Assembly: GCA_029983505.1 (NCBI GenBank)
Contig: JASBZK010000042.1
Location: 1 to 15,247, forward strand
Reading direction: 5' to 3'
DNA from: Porphyromonas sp.
GTDB taxonomy: Bacteria > Bacteroidota > Bacteroidia > Bacteroidales > Porphyromonadaceae
Length of the DNA stretch: 15,247 nt
Positions within the stretch are counted from its first letter, which is position 1; every line of letters starts with the position of its first letter. A program made the translations under genes and the position numbers. Shown in pieces: positions 6,338 to 13,961 of the stretch. The notes under the pieces were generated by a model. The model made no database searches. It was not told the origin of the DNA and saw only the letters and a list, made by a program, of their open reading frames with translations.

Positions 6338-7795
6338 ATGGCACAATCCATCAAAGAGCTCGCTCCCTCCTCTGTCTGGAGCTACTTCTACGACCTTACG
6401 CAGATACCGAGACCCACGTTTCATGCCGCTGCCGCTGCCGCTTACGTGAAAGCCGCCGGCGAGAAGCTCGGTCTGGAGACCCATCAGGACGAAGTCGGCA
6501 ACGTCCTCATCCGCAAACCCGCCACCCCCGGCTACGAAAACCGCCCCACCATCACCATGCAGGGACACTGCGATATGGTGCCGCAGGCGAATAGCGACAA
6601 GAAGCACGACTTCGAGAAAGACCCCATCACGACCGTCGTGGACGGCGACTGGGTACACGCAGACCAGACCACCCTCGGCGCCGACAACGGCATCGGCGTA
6701 GCTATGGGGCTTGCCGTCATGGCGGACGATACCCTCAAGCACGGTCCCCTTGAGCTTCTCGTCACGATGGACGAAGAAGTGGGTATGGTCGGCGCTTTCG
6801 GCCTCAAACCCGGTTTCTCCAAAGGCGACATCCTCCTCAACCTCGACTCCGAACTCGAAGGACAGCTCTATATAGGCTGCGCCGGCGGCGTCGACATCAA
6901 TGTATCCCTCGAGTATGAGGACAATACCGAAGCGCTCGACGGAGACATCCCCGTGCGCGTCTTCGTCAAGGGACTCAAGGGCGGTCACTCCGGCGTGGAC
7001 ATCCACCTCGGACGCGCCAACGCCAATAAGCTCATCTTCCGTTTCCTCAAAAAAGCGGTCGAAGCTTTCGATATGGACCTCGCAAGTATGGAAGGCGGCT
7101 CGCTCCGCAACGCCATCCCGCGCGAAGCAAGCTGCGTGGTGATGCTCGCCGAAGACGAGCTCGAAGACTTCACCTCCTTCGTGGCCGACTACCAAGACCT
7201 CTATAATAAGGAGTACAAAGGCATCGAAAATCCGATCACTTTCGGCTGCGAACGCCTCTCCGAAGCCCCTAAGACCGTCATCCCCGAAGAGGTACGCGAC
7301 GCCGTCATCAACGCCATCGAAGCGGTACAGAACGGCGTCATCACCTACCTCGTCGACTTCCCCGACACGGTAGAAGCCTCCTCTAACCTCGCCTCCATAC
7401 GTTTCGGAGCAGGTAAGCTCGCCGTTTCTTTCCTCACCCGCTCGTCCAGCGACTCCCGCAAGGAGATGGTAGCCTCCTCCATCTCTTCGGTTTTCGAACT
7501 CATCGGCGCCAAGGTGGAACTGGATGCAGACTACAGCGGATGGCAACCCGACGCACACTCCCACGTCCTCGAAGTGATGCAGGACATCTATGCCAAAGAG
7601 TTTGGCAATAAGCCCGACGTCAAAGTGATGCACGCCGGTCTCGAATGCGGTATCATCCAAGGCGTGATGCCCAATATGCAGATGATCTCCTTCGGTCCCA
7701 CGATCCTCCACCCCCACTCTCCGGACGAAAAAGTACAGATCTCCACGGTCCAAAAGACCTACAAGTTCCTCACCAAGTCCCTCGAGCAACTGTAA
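6338..7795 (+). CDS. pepD: Aminoacyl-histidine dipeptidase PepD (M20 metallopeptidase)
   Basis: This cytosolic two-zinc peptidase of 485 residues cleaves unblocked dipeptides, classically Xaa-His such as carnosine. The N-terminus has the family IPRPT..H segment (23-29). The M20 metal ligands are all visible: H77 in GHCDMVP, D116 in LGADNGIG, E147 in DEEVGM, D170 in NLDSE and H460 in HPHSPDE. The catalytic pair is D79 and E146. This spacing matches characterised Vibrio PepD almost residue for residue. A lid/dimerisation domain sits between about 190 and 400. The gene has its own promoter and is followed after 7 bp by recO, so recO is probably transcribed with it. It fits a peptide-using anaerobe. 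Confidence 0.96.
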   Translation: MAQSIKELAPSSVWSYFYDLTQIPRPTFHAAAAAAYVKAAGEKLGLETHQDEVGNVLIRKPATPGYENRPTITMQGHCDMVPQANSDKKHDFEKDPITTVVDGDWVHADQTTLGADNGIGVAMGLAVMADDTLKHGPLELLVTMDEEVGMVGAFGLKPGFSKGDILLNLDSELEGQLYIGCAGGVDINVSLEYEDNTEALDGDIPVRVFVKGLKGGHSGVDIHLGRANANKLIFRFLKKAVEAFDMDLASMEGGSLRNAIPREASCVVMLAEDELEDFTSFVADYQDLYNKEYKGIENPITFGCERLSEAPKTVIPEEVRDAVINAIEAVQNGVITYLVDFPDTVEASSNLASIRFGAGKLAVSFLTRSSSDSRKEMVASSISSVFELIGAKVELDADYSGWQPDAHSHVLEVMQDIYAKEFGNKPDVKVMHAGLECGIIQGVMPNMQMISFGPTILHPHSPDEKVQISTVQKTYKFLTKSLEQL

Positions 7796-7802
7796 GCGGG
7801 CT

Positions 7803-8525
7803 ATGCTCCAAGAGACCGAGCTCATAGTCCTCGACGCCGTGCGGTACTCCGATACCGCAGCCATCGTGCATACCTACAGCCGGGCTTTTGGACCTCTACC
7901 CCTCAAAGTGGCGCGCACCTCTCGCCGTAAGGCGGGCGGTACGCGCCCTTTTTTCACCCCCTTCTCGCTTCTCTCCGTCACCCTCGACTTCCGCCCCAAG
8001 AAAGAGATACAGACCCCTTGGGAAGCCCGCCTCGTCGCCTGCCCCTCTTGCGTCAGCACCGACCCTGTGGGCAACGCCGTAACGCTTTTCCTCACCGAAG
8101 TGCTTTTCCGCCTCCTTCGGAATGAAGAGCCGGATGAGGCGCTCTTCGCCCTTCTGAAGGACGAAATAGCAGCTATGGACGGACTCTCGACGAGTGAGCT
8201 GGCGAATTTTCACCTCGTCTTCCTCCTCAAGCTTCTGCCGACACTCGGCATCCTGCCTGTCCTTGAGAGCTACCGGCAGGGTTATGTCCTCAATTTCGAG
8301 GAAGGACGATTTTTTCCGGCACAGAACGCCGCCCAAAGAGCAGATGCCGAGAGCAGTGCGACGCTCATCGGGATGATCACGGCGCCGGATCCGTACCGGT
8401 ATCCCCTCACGCGGGAGACGCGGAAGGCGTTTCTCGGCTTCCTCACCCGCTACCTCTCGCACCACTTTCCTTCCGTCAGGGACCTTCGCAGTCCGGATGT
8501 CCTCTCGGCACTTTTCGGCGACTGA
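7803..8525 (+). CDS. recO: DNA repair protein RecO
   Basis: This 240-residue protein should be RecO, which binds single-stranded DNA and SSB, anneals complementary strands, and with RecR helps load RecA during RecF-pathway gap repair. The N-terminal OB-fold region (about 1-75) begins with the typical ETELIVLDAVRYSDTAAIV pattern and has a basic stretch KVARTSRRKAGG (35-46). The C-terminal helical region contains FHLVFLLKLLPTLGILP (136-152), which fits the RecO signature. A CPSC pair at 80-83 is not accompanied by an obvious second pair, so a zinc site is doubtful. The start is 7 bp after pepD, with no promoter between. Repeat array 4 begins 26 bp after the stop. Confidence 0.88.
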   Translation: MLQETELIVLDAVRYSDTAAIVHTYSRAFGPLPLKVARTSRRKAGGTRPFFTPFSLLSVTLDFRPKKEIQTPWEARLVACPSCVSTDPVGNAVTLFLTEVLFRLLRNEEPDEALFALLKDEIAAMDGLSTSELANFHLVFLLKLLPTLGILPVLESYRQGYVLNFEEGRFFPAQNAAQRADAESSATLIGMITAPDPYRYPLTRETRKAFLGFLTRYLSHHFPSVRDLRSPDVLSALFGD

Positions 8526-8551
8526 AACCCCACACTTCCACACCCCGTTTT

Positions 8552-8634
8552 TGCACGTACCGGGACGATTTTCCCGGTCCGTGTCTCGTCGCCGTGTGGG
8601 TACGTGCGAAAAAAGTTTTTTGGCCCGTACCTCG
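8552..8634 (+). repeat. Intergenic 23-bp-period repeat array 4
   Basis: Units are TGCACGTACCGGG (8552-8564), GGTCCGTGTCTCG (8576-8588), GGTACGTGCGAAA (8599-8611) and GGCCCGTACCTCG (8622-8634), with steps of 24, 23 and 23 bp. It follows the recO stop closely and ends 40 bp before the next promoter. Together with the leader after it, it accounts for most of the 379-bp gap between recO and the ATPase gene. Confidence 0.82.
8599..8631. other. 33-bp near-perfect palindrome inside array 4
   Basis: The left arm GGTACGTGCGAAAAAA (8599-8614) and the right arm TTTTTTGGCCCGTACC (8616-8631) pair at 14 of 16 positions around a single central G8615. The left arm can instead pair with GCACGTACC (8553-8561) and its upstream T-run. 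The two hairpins are therefore mutually exclusive in RNA. Confidence 0.65.
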
Positions 8635-8674
8635 CCGGATTACCGATCAAAATCCGTAATTTTGTAATGTCCGG

Positions 8675-8706
8675 TTTGCAAAACAGAGGAATTCTTATTA
8701 TCTTTG
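8675..8706 (+). promoter_or_regulatory. Bacteroidota-type promoter upstream of the AAA ATPase gene
   Basis: TTTG (8675-8678), exactly 20 bp, then TATCTTTG (8699-8706), a perfect consensus match. Transcription is expected from about 8712, nearly 200 nt before the ATPase ATG. Confidence 0.75.
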
Positions 8707-8904
8707 ACGGCAGAATGGAGACGGATGAGTTGTTTTTGAGATAAATGCCCCTTTAGGGGTTCGAACATTTAAGGAATTAGTTCCGCAATTCGCCACTCAA
8801 AGTCCCTCAGAGGCGACTCTTCTTCTCTTTTTTCCACACTTATAGAAAGCGAGAGCGGCGTCAAGTCGTGTCGGTCAAACAGCTACTTACTACACCTTTT
8901 TCCG
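8707..8904 (+). other. Long AT-richer leader, or possible small RNA region
   Basis: No convincing gene is seen here. The stretch contains a hairpin CCCC-TTTA-GGGG (8748-8759), a second GGAA-TTAG-TTCC (8773-8784), and a pyrimidine-rich tract ending in a T-run near 8827-8835. A nine-codon ORF (8715-8744, ATG GAG ... AGA TAA) starts a few bases after the predicted transcription start, but nothing shows that it is translated. The region could be a regulatory leader of the ATPase gene or a separate short transcript. Confidence 0.3.
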
Positions 8905-10128
8905 ATGAAAGCATTCTTCAGGATATACGGGCAGATGCTCGAAAATAAGCCCTCGGACTGTTTTGTCCGGCGCGGGCTTATGGATGAGATAGACCCCGGG
9001 AAGAGGCTTGTGTGCATCCGCGGAGAGCGGGGCATCGGCAAGACACGCTTTTTGCTCGACTACGCGGAGGAGAAGTGTGCAGGCAAGAAGTGCCTGTATG
9101 CGTCTCTGAATTACTTCTATTTCTCCGTGAGTACCCTCTATGCCTTTGCGGCAGACTTCGTCAGAGAGGAAGGGGGCGAAGTGCTTCTTTTGGATCAAAT
9201 CTACAAGTACCCGCATTGGGAGAAAGAGCTTCGGGAGATCCACAGGGACTTCACGGAGCTTCGGATCATCTTCACCACGTCGTCCGTTATGACGGAGAGC
9301 TCGGACTTCGGGCTGCTCGGCGGTGAAGTGGCGGTATACGAGTTGAAGGGGTTTTCATTCAGGGAGTACCTCAACCTCCGCAGAGGTCTGCACCTTGAGC
9401 CCTTCACGCTCAGCGAAATCCTGGACACGCCGAAAGAGTGCATCTCCAAGGTCCGTCAAGCGGTCTCCCCATACGAAGATCTGGGCGGGTACCTCTACGG
9501 AGGCGGTTATTACCCCTCTGCCGCAGACCCGGAAAAGGGAGACACCTCCCGGAGCGAAGACGAGCTCATCAAGCACCTCAATATGCTCCTCGAAGTAGAC
9601 GTGGTCTACATCCGCCAGATCGGACCCGGGTACCTCCCCAAGCTCCGAAAGCTGCTCTACACGATAGCAAGCACCACAGACACCCCCAAGCAAAACATCT
9701 CCCGCCTCAGCGATGAGCTCGGCATCTCCCGTGCCACGGTGATGAATTACCTCCATTACCTCAGCGATGCAGGTCTCATCTATCCGGTCTACAAGAGCGA
9801 AGAGGCGGAAGGCACCAAGAAGCCGGACGGCATCTTTATCGGAAACCCCGGCATCCTCAGCGCCCTCACCCTCGAGAGCTCCGACGACCAGATGGCACGG
9901 ATCTCTTTCCTCCTCTCCCACCTCAGGGGGATCGGAGCCACCGTGACGGCGGACGCATCCGTAAAGGGAACCTCTGCCTTTGTCCTCGGCGGGCAAAAGA
10001 CCCTGCTTTTTGAAAACGCCGAACTCCGCAAGCCGGACGCTTCACCCGACACCTGCATCGTGACCGACAAAGCCGGGATGACGGGCGAAGGGGAGATTCC
10101 GCTGTGGCTCTTCGGCTTTTTGTACTGA
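8905..10128 (+). CDS. AAA family ATPase (AAA_14-like) with winged-helix and degenerate C-terminal domain
   Basis: This 407-residue protein belongs to the P-loop ATPase group with AAA_14 and DUF4143-type domains that is abundant in Bacteroidales and whose function is unknown. Visible parts: P-loop GERGIGKT (40-47), Walker B-like LLLDQIYKYPHW (94-105), sensor-like TTSS (124-127), the GFSFREYL segment (149-156), a helix-turn-helix LSDELGISRATVMNYL (268-283), and the family ending IPLWLFGFLY. Two features are odd. The catalytic glutamate normally following the Walker B aspartate is Gln98 (codon CAA). The arginine-containing loop expected before the SFREYL segment reads LLGGE. Hydrolysis may therefore be impaired. 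The gene has its own consensus promoter and long leader and shows no operon partner. No link to its metabolic neighbours is evident. Confidence 0.85.
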   Translation: MKAFFRIYGQMLENKPSDCFVRRGLMDEIDPGKRLVCIRGERGIGKTRFLLDYAEEKCAGKKCLYASLNYFYFSVSTLYAFAADFVREEGGEVLLLDQIYKYPHWEKELREIHRDFTELRIIFTTSSVMTESSDFGLLGGEVAVYELKGFSFREYLNLRRGLHLEPFTLSEILDTPKECISKVRQAVSPYEDLGGYLYGGGYYPSAADPEKGDTSRSEDELIKHLNMLLEVDVVYIRQIGPGYLPKLRKLLYTIASTTDTPKQNISRLSDELGISRATVMNYLHYLSDAGLIYPVYKSEEAEGTKKPDGIFIGNPGILSALTLESSDDQMARISFLLSHLRGIGATVTADASVKGTSAFVLGGQKTLLFENAELRKPDASPDTCIVTDKAGMTGEGEIPLWLFGFLY

Positions 10129-10219
10129 CTAAGGAGAGAGCGCAAGCCTCCCTTCACCTATCCACACGAAATAAACGACTAAACATACAACTACTTTTTC
10201 TATCCCTTACATCACTCTT

Positions 10220-13200
10220 ATGAGTAAAGAAAAGAAATTCATCACATGTGACGGGAACACCGCGGCAGCCACCGTGGCCTATATGTTCAGCGAAGTGGCA
10301 GCCATCTACCCCATCACGCCGTCCTCCACTATGGCCGAGCTCGTGGACGAATGGGCAGCCAACGGTCGCAAGAACCTCTTCGGCGAACCCGTCCGCGTAC
10401 AGGAAATGCAGAGTGAAGCAGGTGCCGCCGGCGCCGTACACGGCTCTCTGCAAGCCGGAGCCCTCACGTCTACGTTCACGGCATCGCAGGGTCTCCTCCT
10501 GATGATCCCCAATATGTACAAGATTGCGGGCGAATTTCTCCCCACCGTCTTCCACATCGCCGCTCGTGCCATCGCCCGTCACGCCCTCTCCATCTTCGGA
10601 GACCACCAGGACGTGATGGCAGCCCGCCAGACCGGCTTCGCCATGCTCTCCACAGGCTCCGTACAGGAAGTGATGGACCTCGCTCCCGTGGCACACCTCG
10701 CCACGATCAAGAGCCGCGTGCCTTTCATCCACTTCTTCGACGGCTTCCGTACCTCCCATGAGATCCAGAAGATCGAGTCCATCGATATGGAAGACCTCCG
10801 TCCCCTCGTGGACTGGGAAGCGGTCAGTGCCTTCCGCAAGAGAGCCCTCAACTCCGACACGCCCGTCACCCGCGGTACCGCCCAAAACGGCGACATCTAT
10901 TTCCAACAGATGGAAGCGGGCAACACTTTCTACCAAGACATCCCCGAGCTCGTCCAACACTATATGGACGAAATCGCCAAGATCACGGGATGCCAATACC
11001 ACCTCTTTGATTACTACGGCTCCGAAGACGCCGAAGAAGTGATCATCGCCATGGGGTCCGTATGCGAAGCCGCACGCGAAGTCATCGACGACCTCCTCAA
11101 GGAAGGCAGCAAGGTCGGCGTCCTCTCCGTGCACCTCTATCGCCCATTCTCCGCAAAACATTTCCTCTCCGCGCTGCCTAAGACGGTCAAGAGAATCGCA
11201 GTCCTCGACCGTACCAAGGAACACGGCGCCGACGGTGAGCCCCTCTACAAAGACGTCAAGACCGCATTCTACGGCGTAGAGAACGCCCCCTTCATCGTGG
11301 GCGGTCGCTACGGACTTTCTTCCAAGGACGTGGATCCGAAGCAGCTCCTGGCCGTCTTCGACAACCTCAAGATGCCGGAGCCCAAAAACAACTTCACCAT
11401 CGGCATCATCGACGACGTAACCTTTACTTCCCTGCCCCTCGACGACGACTTCGAAGTCAATAACGGTCTGGTGGAAGCGAAGTTCTTTGGGTTCGGATCC
11501 GACGGTACCGTGGGCGCGAACAAAAACTCCATCAAGATCATCGGCGAAACGACCGATAAGTACTGCCAGGCTTACTTCCAGTACGACTCCAAGAAGTCCG
11601 GGGGCTTCACCTGCTCGCACCTCCGTTTCGGCGACTCGCCCATACGCTCCACCTACTACGTCAATAACCCCAACTTCGTCGCTTGCCACGTACCCGCGTA
11701 CCTCCGCCTCTACGATATGACGAAAGGGATTCGCAAGGGCGGTACCTTCCTCCTCAATTCGCTTTGGGACAAAGACGAGGTCGTAAACCACCTCCCGAAT
11801 AAGATTAAGCGCGACCTCGCCAAGAAAGAATGCCGCTTCTTCATCATCAACGCGACAAAGATTGCTCAGGAAATCGGTATGGGCAACCGCACCAATACGA
11901 TCCTGCAGTCCGCTTTCTTCAAGATCGCCGACATCATCCCCTACGACCAAGCCGTCGAAGAGATGAAGCACTTCATCGTCAAGAGCTACGGTAAAAAGGG
12001 CGAAGATGTGGTCAACAAAAACTACCTCGCCGTAGACAAGGGCGGAGACGTCGAAGAGGTACCCGTAGATCCCTCTTGGGCAAACCTCCCCGACGACGAG
12101 AGAGAGCTCCACGCCGATGACACGCCTTTTGTCTCGAGCATCGTCCGCGTCGTGAATGCTCAGAACGGTGACTCCATCCCCGTGAGCGCCTTCACCGGTT
12201 ACGAAGACGGTACGTTTGAGAACGGCACCGCCGACTCGGAGAAGCGCGGCGTGGCCGTGATGGTTCCCGAATGGAACTCCGAGAACTGCATCCAGTGCAA
12301 CCAGTGCGCTTATGTCTGCCCTCACGCTACCATCCGTCCTTTCGTCCTCGACGACCAAGAGAAGGCAAACGCTCCCGAAGGGTACAACACCCTCGATGCC
12401 ATCGGCCGCGACCTCAAGGGACTCCAATTCCGCATCCAGGTCGATGTCCTCGACTGTATGGGCTGCGGGAACTGTGCGGACGTCTGCCCGGGCAATAAGA
12501 ATGGCAAGGCGCTCACTATGAAGCCCCTCACGACCCAAACGGAGCAGCAGCCCCTCTGGGACTACTCCCGTAAGACGGTCACCAATAAGGCGCACCTCGT
12601 CAATGTCCGTGCGAATGTGAAGAACTCCCAGTTCGCCCAGCCGCTCTTCGAATTCTCCGGAGCGTGTCCCGGCTGCGGTGAGACGCCCTACGTGAAGCTC
12701 CTCTCCCAGCTCTTCGGCGCAAATGAAGTAGTGGCCAACACCACAGGGTGCTCCTCCATCTACTCCGGCTCTGCGCCCAACACGCCTTACACCAAAAACG
12801 CCGAAGGACACGGTCCGGCGTGGGCAAACTCCCTCTTCGAGGACAACGCCGAGTACGGTATGGGGATGTACATCGCCTACACCAAGCTCCGCGGCCGCCT
12901 CATACGCTTCGCCGAAGAAATCGTCGAAGGCAAGTTCGAAGCCGGCGCCGACCTCCGCGGTCTGATGGTCAAATGGCTTGAAGTCAAAGAAGACCTTGAT
13001 GCGTCCCGTAAGGTAGCGGACGAAATCATCGCCGAAGTCAAAAGAGACAAGAGCGCAGGTGCCAAGGCAGTTGCCGAGCTTGAACACTACCTCACCCGCC
13101 GCTCACAGTGGATCATCGGTGGTGACGGATGGGCTTACGACATCGGTTACGGCGGTCTCGACCACGTCGTGGCATCGGGCGAAAACGTCAATATCCTCGT

Positions 13201-13810
13201 CCTCGACACCGAAGTCTACTCCAATACGGGCGGTCAGTCCTCGAAGTCTACTCCGAGAGCCGCAGTGGCCAAGTTTGCTGCCGCAGGTCGCCGTATCCGC
13301 AAAAAAGACCTCGGCTTTATGGCCGCTTCCTATGGCTACGTTTATGTGGCTCAGGTCGCCATGGGCGCTAACCAGGCTCAGTGCCTGAAGGCCTTCCGTG
13401 AGGCAGAAGAGTTTGACGGACCTTCGCTCATCATCGCTTACTCGCCCTGTATCGAGCACGGTCTCCGCGCCGGTATGGGTCACTCTCAGGAGGAAGAAAA
13501 GAGAGCCGTAGAGTGCGGTTACTGGCACCTCTGGAGATGGGATCCCCGTCTCGAAGCGGAGGGCAAGAACCCCTTCCAGCTCGACTCCAAGGAGCCGGAT
13601 TGGTCCAAGTTCGAAGACTTCCTCTCCGGAGAAGTGCGCTACACTTCGCTCAAAAAGCAGTTCCCCGAAGAAGCAAAGGAACTCTTCGCCGCTGCCAAGG
13701 AAGACGCTCAGTATCGCCTCAAGAAGTACCAACGCTTCCTTGCGATGGACTACAGCAAGGCAGACGAGCACACCCTTGACGCCACTTCCGACAGACCGGA
13801 CGAAAAGTAA
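10220..13810 (+). CDS. nifJ: Pyruvate:ferredoxin (flavodoxin) oxidoreductase, homodimeric PFOR
   Basis: This 1196-residue cytosolic enzyme oxidatively decarboxylates pyruvate with CoA to acetyl-CoA and CO2, reducing ferredoxin or flavodoxin, as the central energy step of many anaerobes. The N-terminal domain begins with DGNTAAATVAYMFSEVAAIY and the YPITPSS motif. Two ferredoxin-type [4Fe-4S] motifs follow: C690, C693, C696, C700 and C746, C749, C752, C756. The cysteines of the cluster next to thiamine diphosphate are present: C816, C819, C844 and C1077, closely matching the spacing in Desulfovibrio PFOR. The thiamine-binding region includes GGDGWAYDIGYGG and DTEVYSNTGGQSS. Length is normal and no key residue is missing. 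The ATG lies 91 bp after the ATPase gene. I saw no clear promoter there. A strong terminator follows the stop. Confidence 0.98.
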   Translation: MSKEKKFITCDGNTAAATVAYMFSEVAAIYPITPSSTMAELVDEWAANGRKNLFGEPVRVQEMQSEAGAAGAVHGSLQAGALTSTFTASQGLLLMIPNMYKIAGEFLPTVFHIAARAIARHALSIFGDHQDVMAARQTGFAMLSTGSVQEVMDLAPVAHLATIKSRVPFIHFFDGFRTSHEIQKIESIDMEDLRPLVDWEAVSAFRKRALNSDTPVTRGTAQNGDIYFQQMEAGNTFYQDIPELVQHYMDEIAKITGCQYHLFDYYGSEDAEEVIIAMGSVCEAAREVIDDLLKEGSKVGVLSVHLYRPFSAKHFLSALPKTVKRIAVLDRTKEHGADGEPLYKDVKTAFYGVENAPFIVGGRYGLSSKDVDPKQLLAVFDNLKMPEPKNNFTIGIIDDVTFTSLPLDDDFEVNNGLVEAKFFGFGSDGTVGANKNSIKIIGETTDKYCQAYFQYDSKKSGGFTCSHLRFGDSPIRSTYYVNNPNFVACHVPAYLRLYDMTKGIRKGGTFLLNSLWDKDEVVNHLPNKIKRDLAKKECRFFIINATKIAQEIGMGNRTNTILQSAFFKIADIIPYDQAVEEMKHFIVKSYGKKGEDVVNKNYLAVDKGGDVEEVPVDPSWANLPDDERELHADDTPFVSSIVRVVNAQNGDSIPVSAFTGYEDGTFENGTADSEKRGVAVMVPEWNSENCIQCNQCAYVCPHATIRPFVLDDQEKANAPEGYNTLDAIGRDLKGLQFRIQVDVLDCMGCGNCADVCPGNKNGKALTMKPLTTQTEQQPLWDYSRKTVTNKAHLVNVRANVKNSQFAQPLFEFSGACPGCGETPYVKLLSQLFGANEVVANTTGCSSIYSGSAPNTPYTKNAEGHGPAWANSLFEDNAEYGMGMYIAYTKLRGRLIRFAEEIVEGKFEAGADLRGLMVKWLEVKEDLDASRKVADEIIAEVKRDKSAGAKAVAELEHYLTRRSQWIIGGDGWAYDIGYGGLDHVVASGENVNILVLDTEVYSNTGGQSSKSTPRAAVAKFAAAGRRIRKKDLGFMAASYGYVYVAQVAMGANQAQCLKAFREAEEFDGPSLIIAYSPCIEHGLRAGMGHSQEEEKRAVECGYWHLWRWDPRLEAEGKNPFQLDSKEPDWSKFEDFLSGEVRYTSLKKQFPEEAKELFAAAKEDAQYRLKKYQRFLAMDYSKADEHTLDATSDRPDEK

Positions 13811-13836
13811 TCGCTTTCGGATAAACTAAAAGCCAT

Positions 13837-13875
13837 GAGGCTCCGACTTTGGATTCAAGGTCGGAGCCTCTTTTT
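13837..13875 (+). terminator. Intrinsic terminator of nifJ
   Basis: A 14-bp stem (GAGGCTCCGACTTT, 13837-13850, with AAGGTCGGAGCCTC, 13857-13870, one G-U pair) closes a 6-nt loop GGATTC and is followed immediately by five T residues. It begins 26 bp after the nifJ stop and isolates nifJ from sdaA. Confidence 0.95.
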
Positions 13876-13892
13876 CTACGGTATTAAAAAGG

Positions 13893-13900
13893 TATCTTTG
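13893..13900 (+). promoter_or_regulatory. Promoter -7 element for sdaA
   Basis: TATCTTTG is a perfect TAnnTTTG element. No exact TTTG is present at the right distance upstream. The position is taken by the T-tract of the nifJ terminator, which offers only a weak match. The predicted start near 13906 gives a leader of about 55 nt. Confidence 0.6.
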
Positions 13901-13926
13901 TACCAAGAGATTACTGCGAGATTCAT

Positions 13927-13940
13927 TATCCCCCCAAAAA
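13927..13940 (+). other. Leader motif TATCCCCCCAAAAA shared with pepD
   Basis: The 14-mer is identical to that at 6312-6325 and is followed by one more A. It begins 27 bp after the start of the gap following its -7 element, against 26 bp in pepD, so its place relative to the transcription start is conserved while its distance to the ATG (21 nt here, 12 nt in pepD) is not. Confidence 0.5.
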
Positions 13941-13961
13941 ACGGCACACCCCCTCAGAGAG

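Noticed and set aside
1265..8634. The four repeat arrays as CRISPR arrays
   Set aside because: The units are only 13 bp and variable, the spacers are about 10 bp and partly shared between arrays, and there are no cas genes in the window.
8741..8785. A tRNA remnant suggested by GGGGTTCGAAC
   Set aside because: The T-loop-like string has no matching T-stem on its 3' side, and no acceptor or anticodon arms can be drawn.
10129..10219. A promoter or terminator between the ATPase gene and nifJ
   Set aside because: TACTTTTT is a near match to a -7 element but has no -33 partner, and AAGGAG/CTCCCTT forms only a weak bulged hairpin, so neither is supported.
10154..13087. A 977-codon open frame on the minus strand, antisense to nifJ
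   Set aside because: It lies entirely opposite a gene with unmistakable PFOR motifs. Its translation is low-complexity and rich in Val, Asp, Glu and Gly, as expected when GC-biased codons are read on the other strand.
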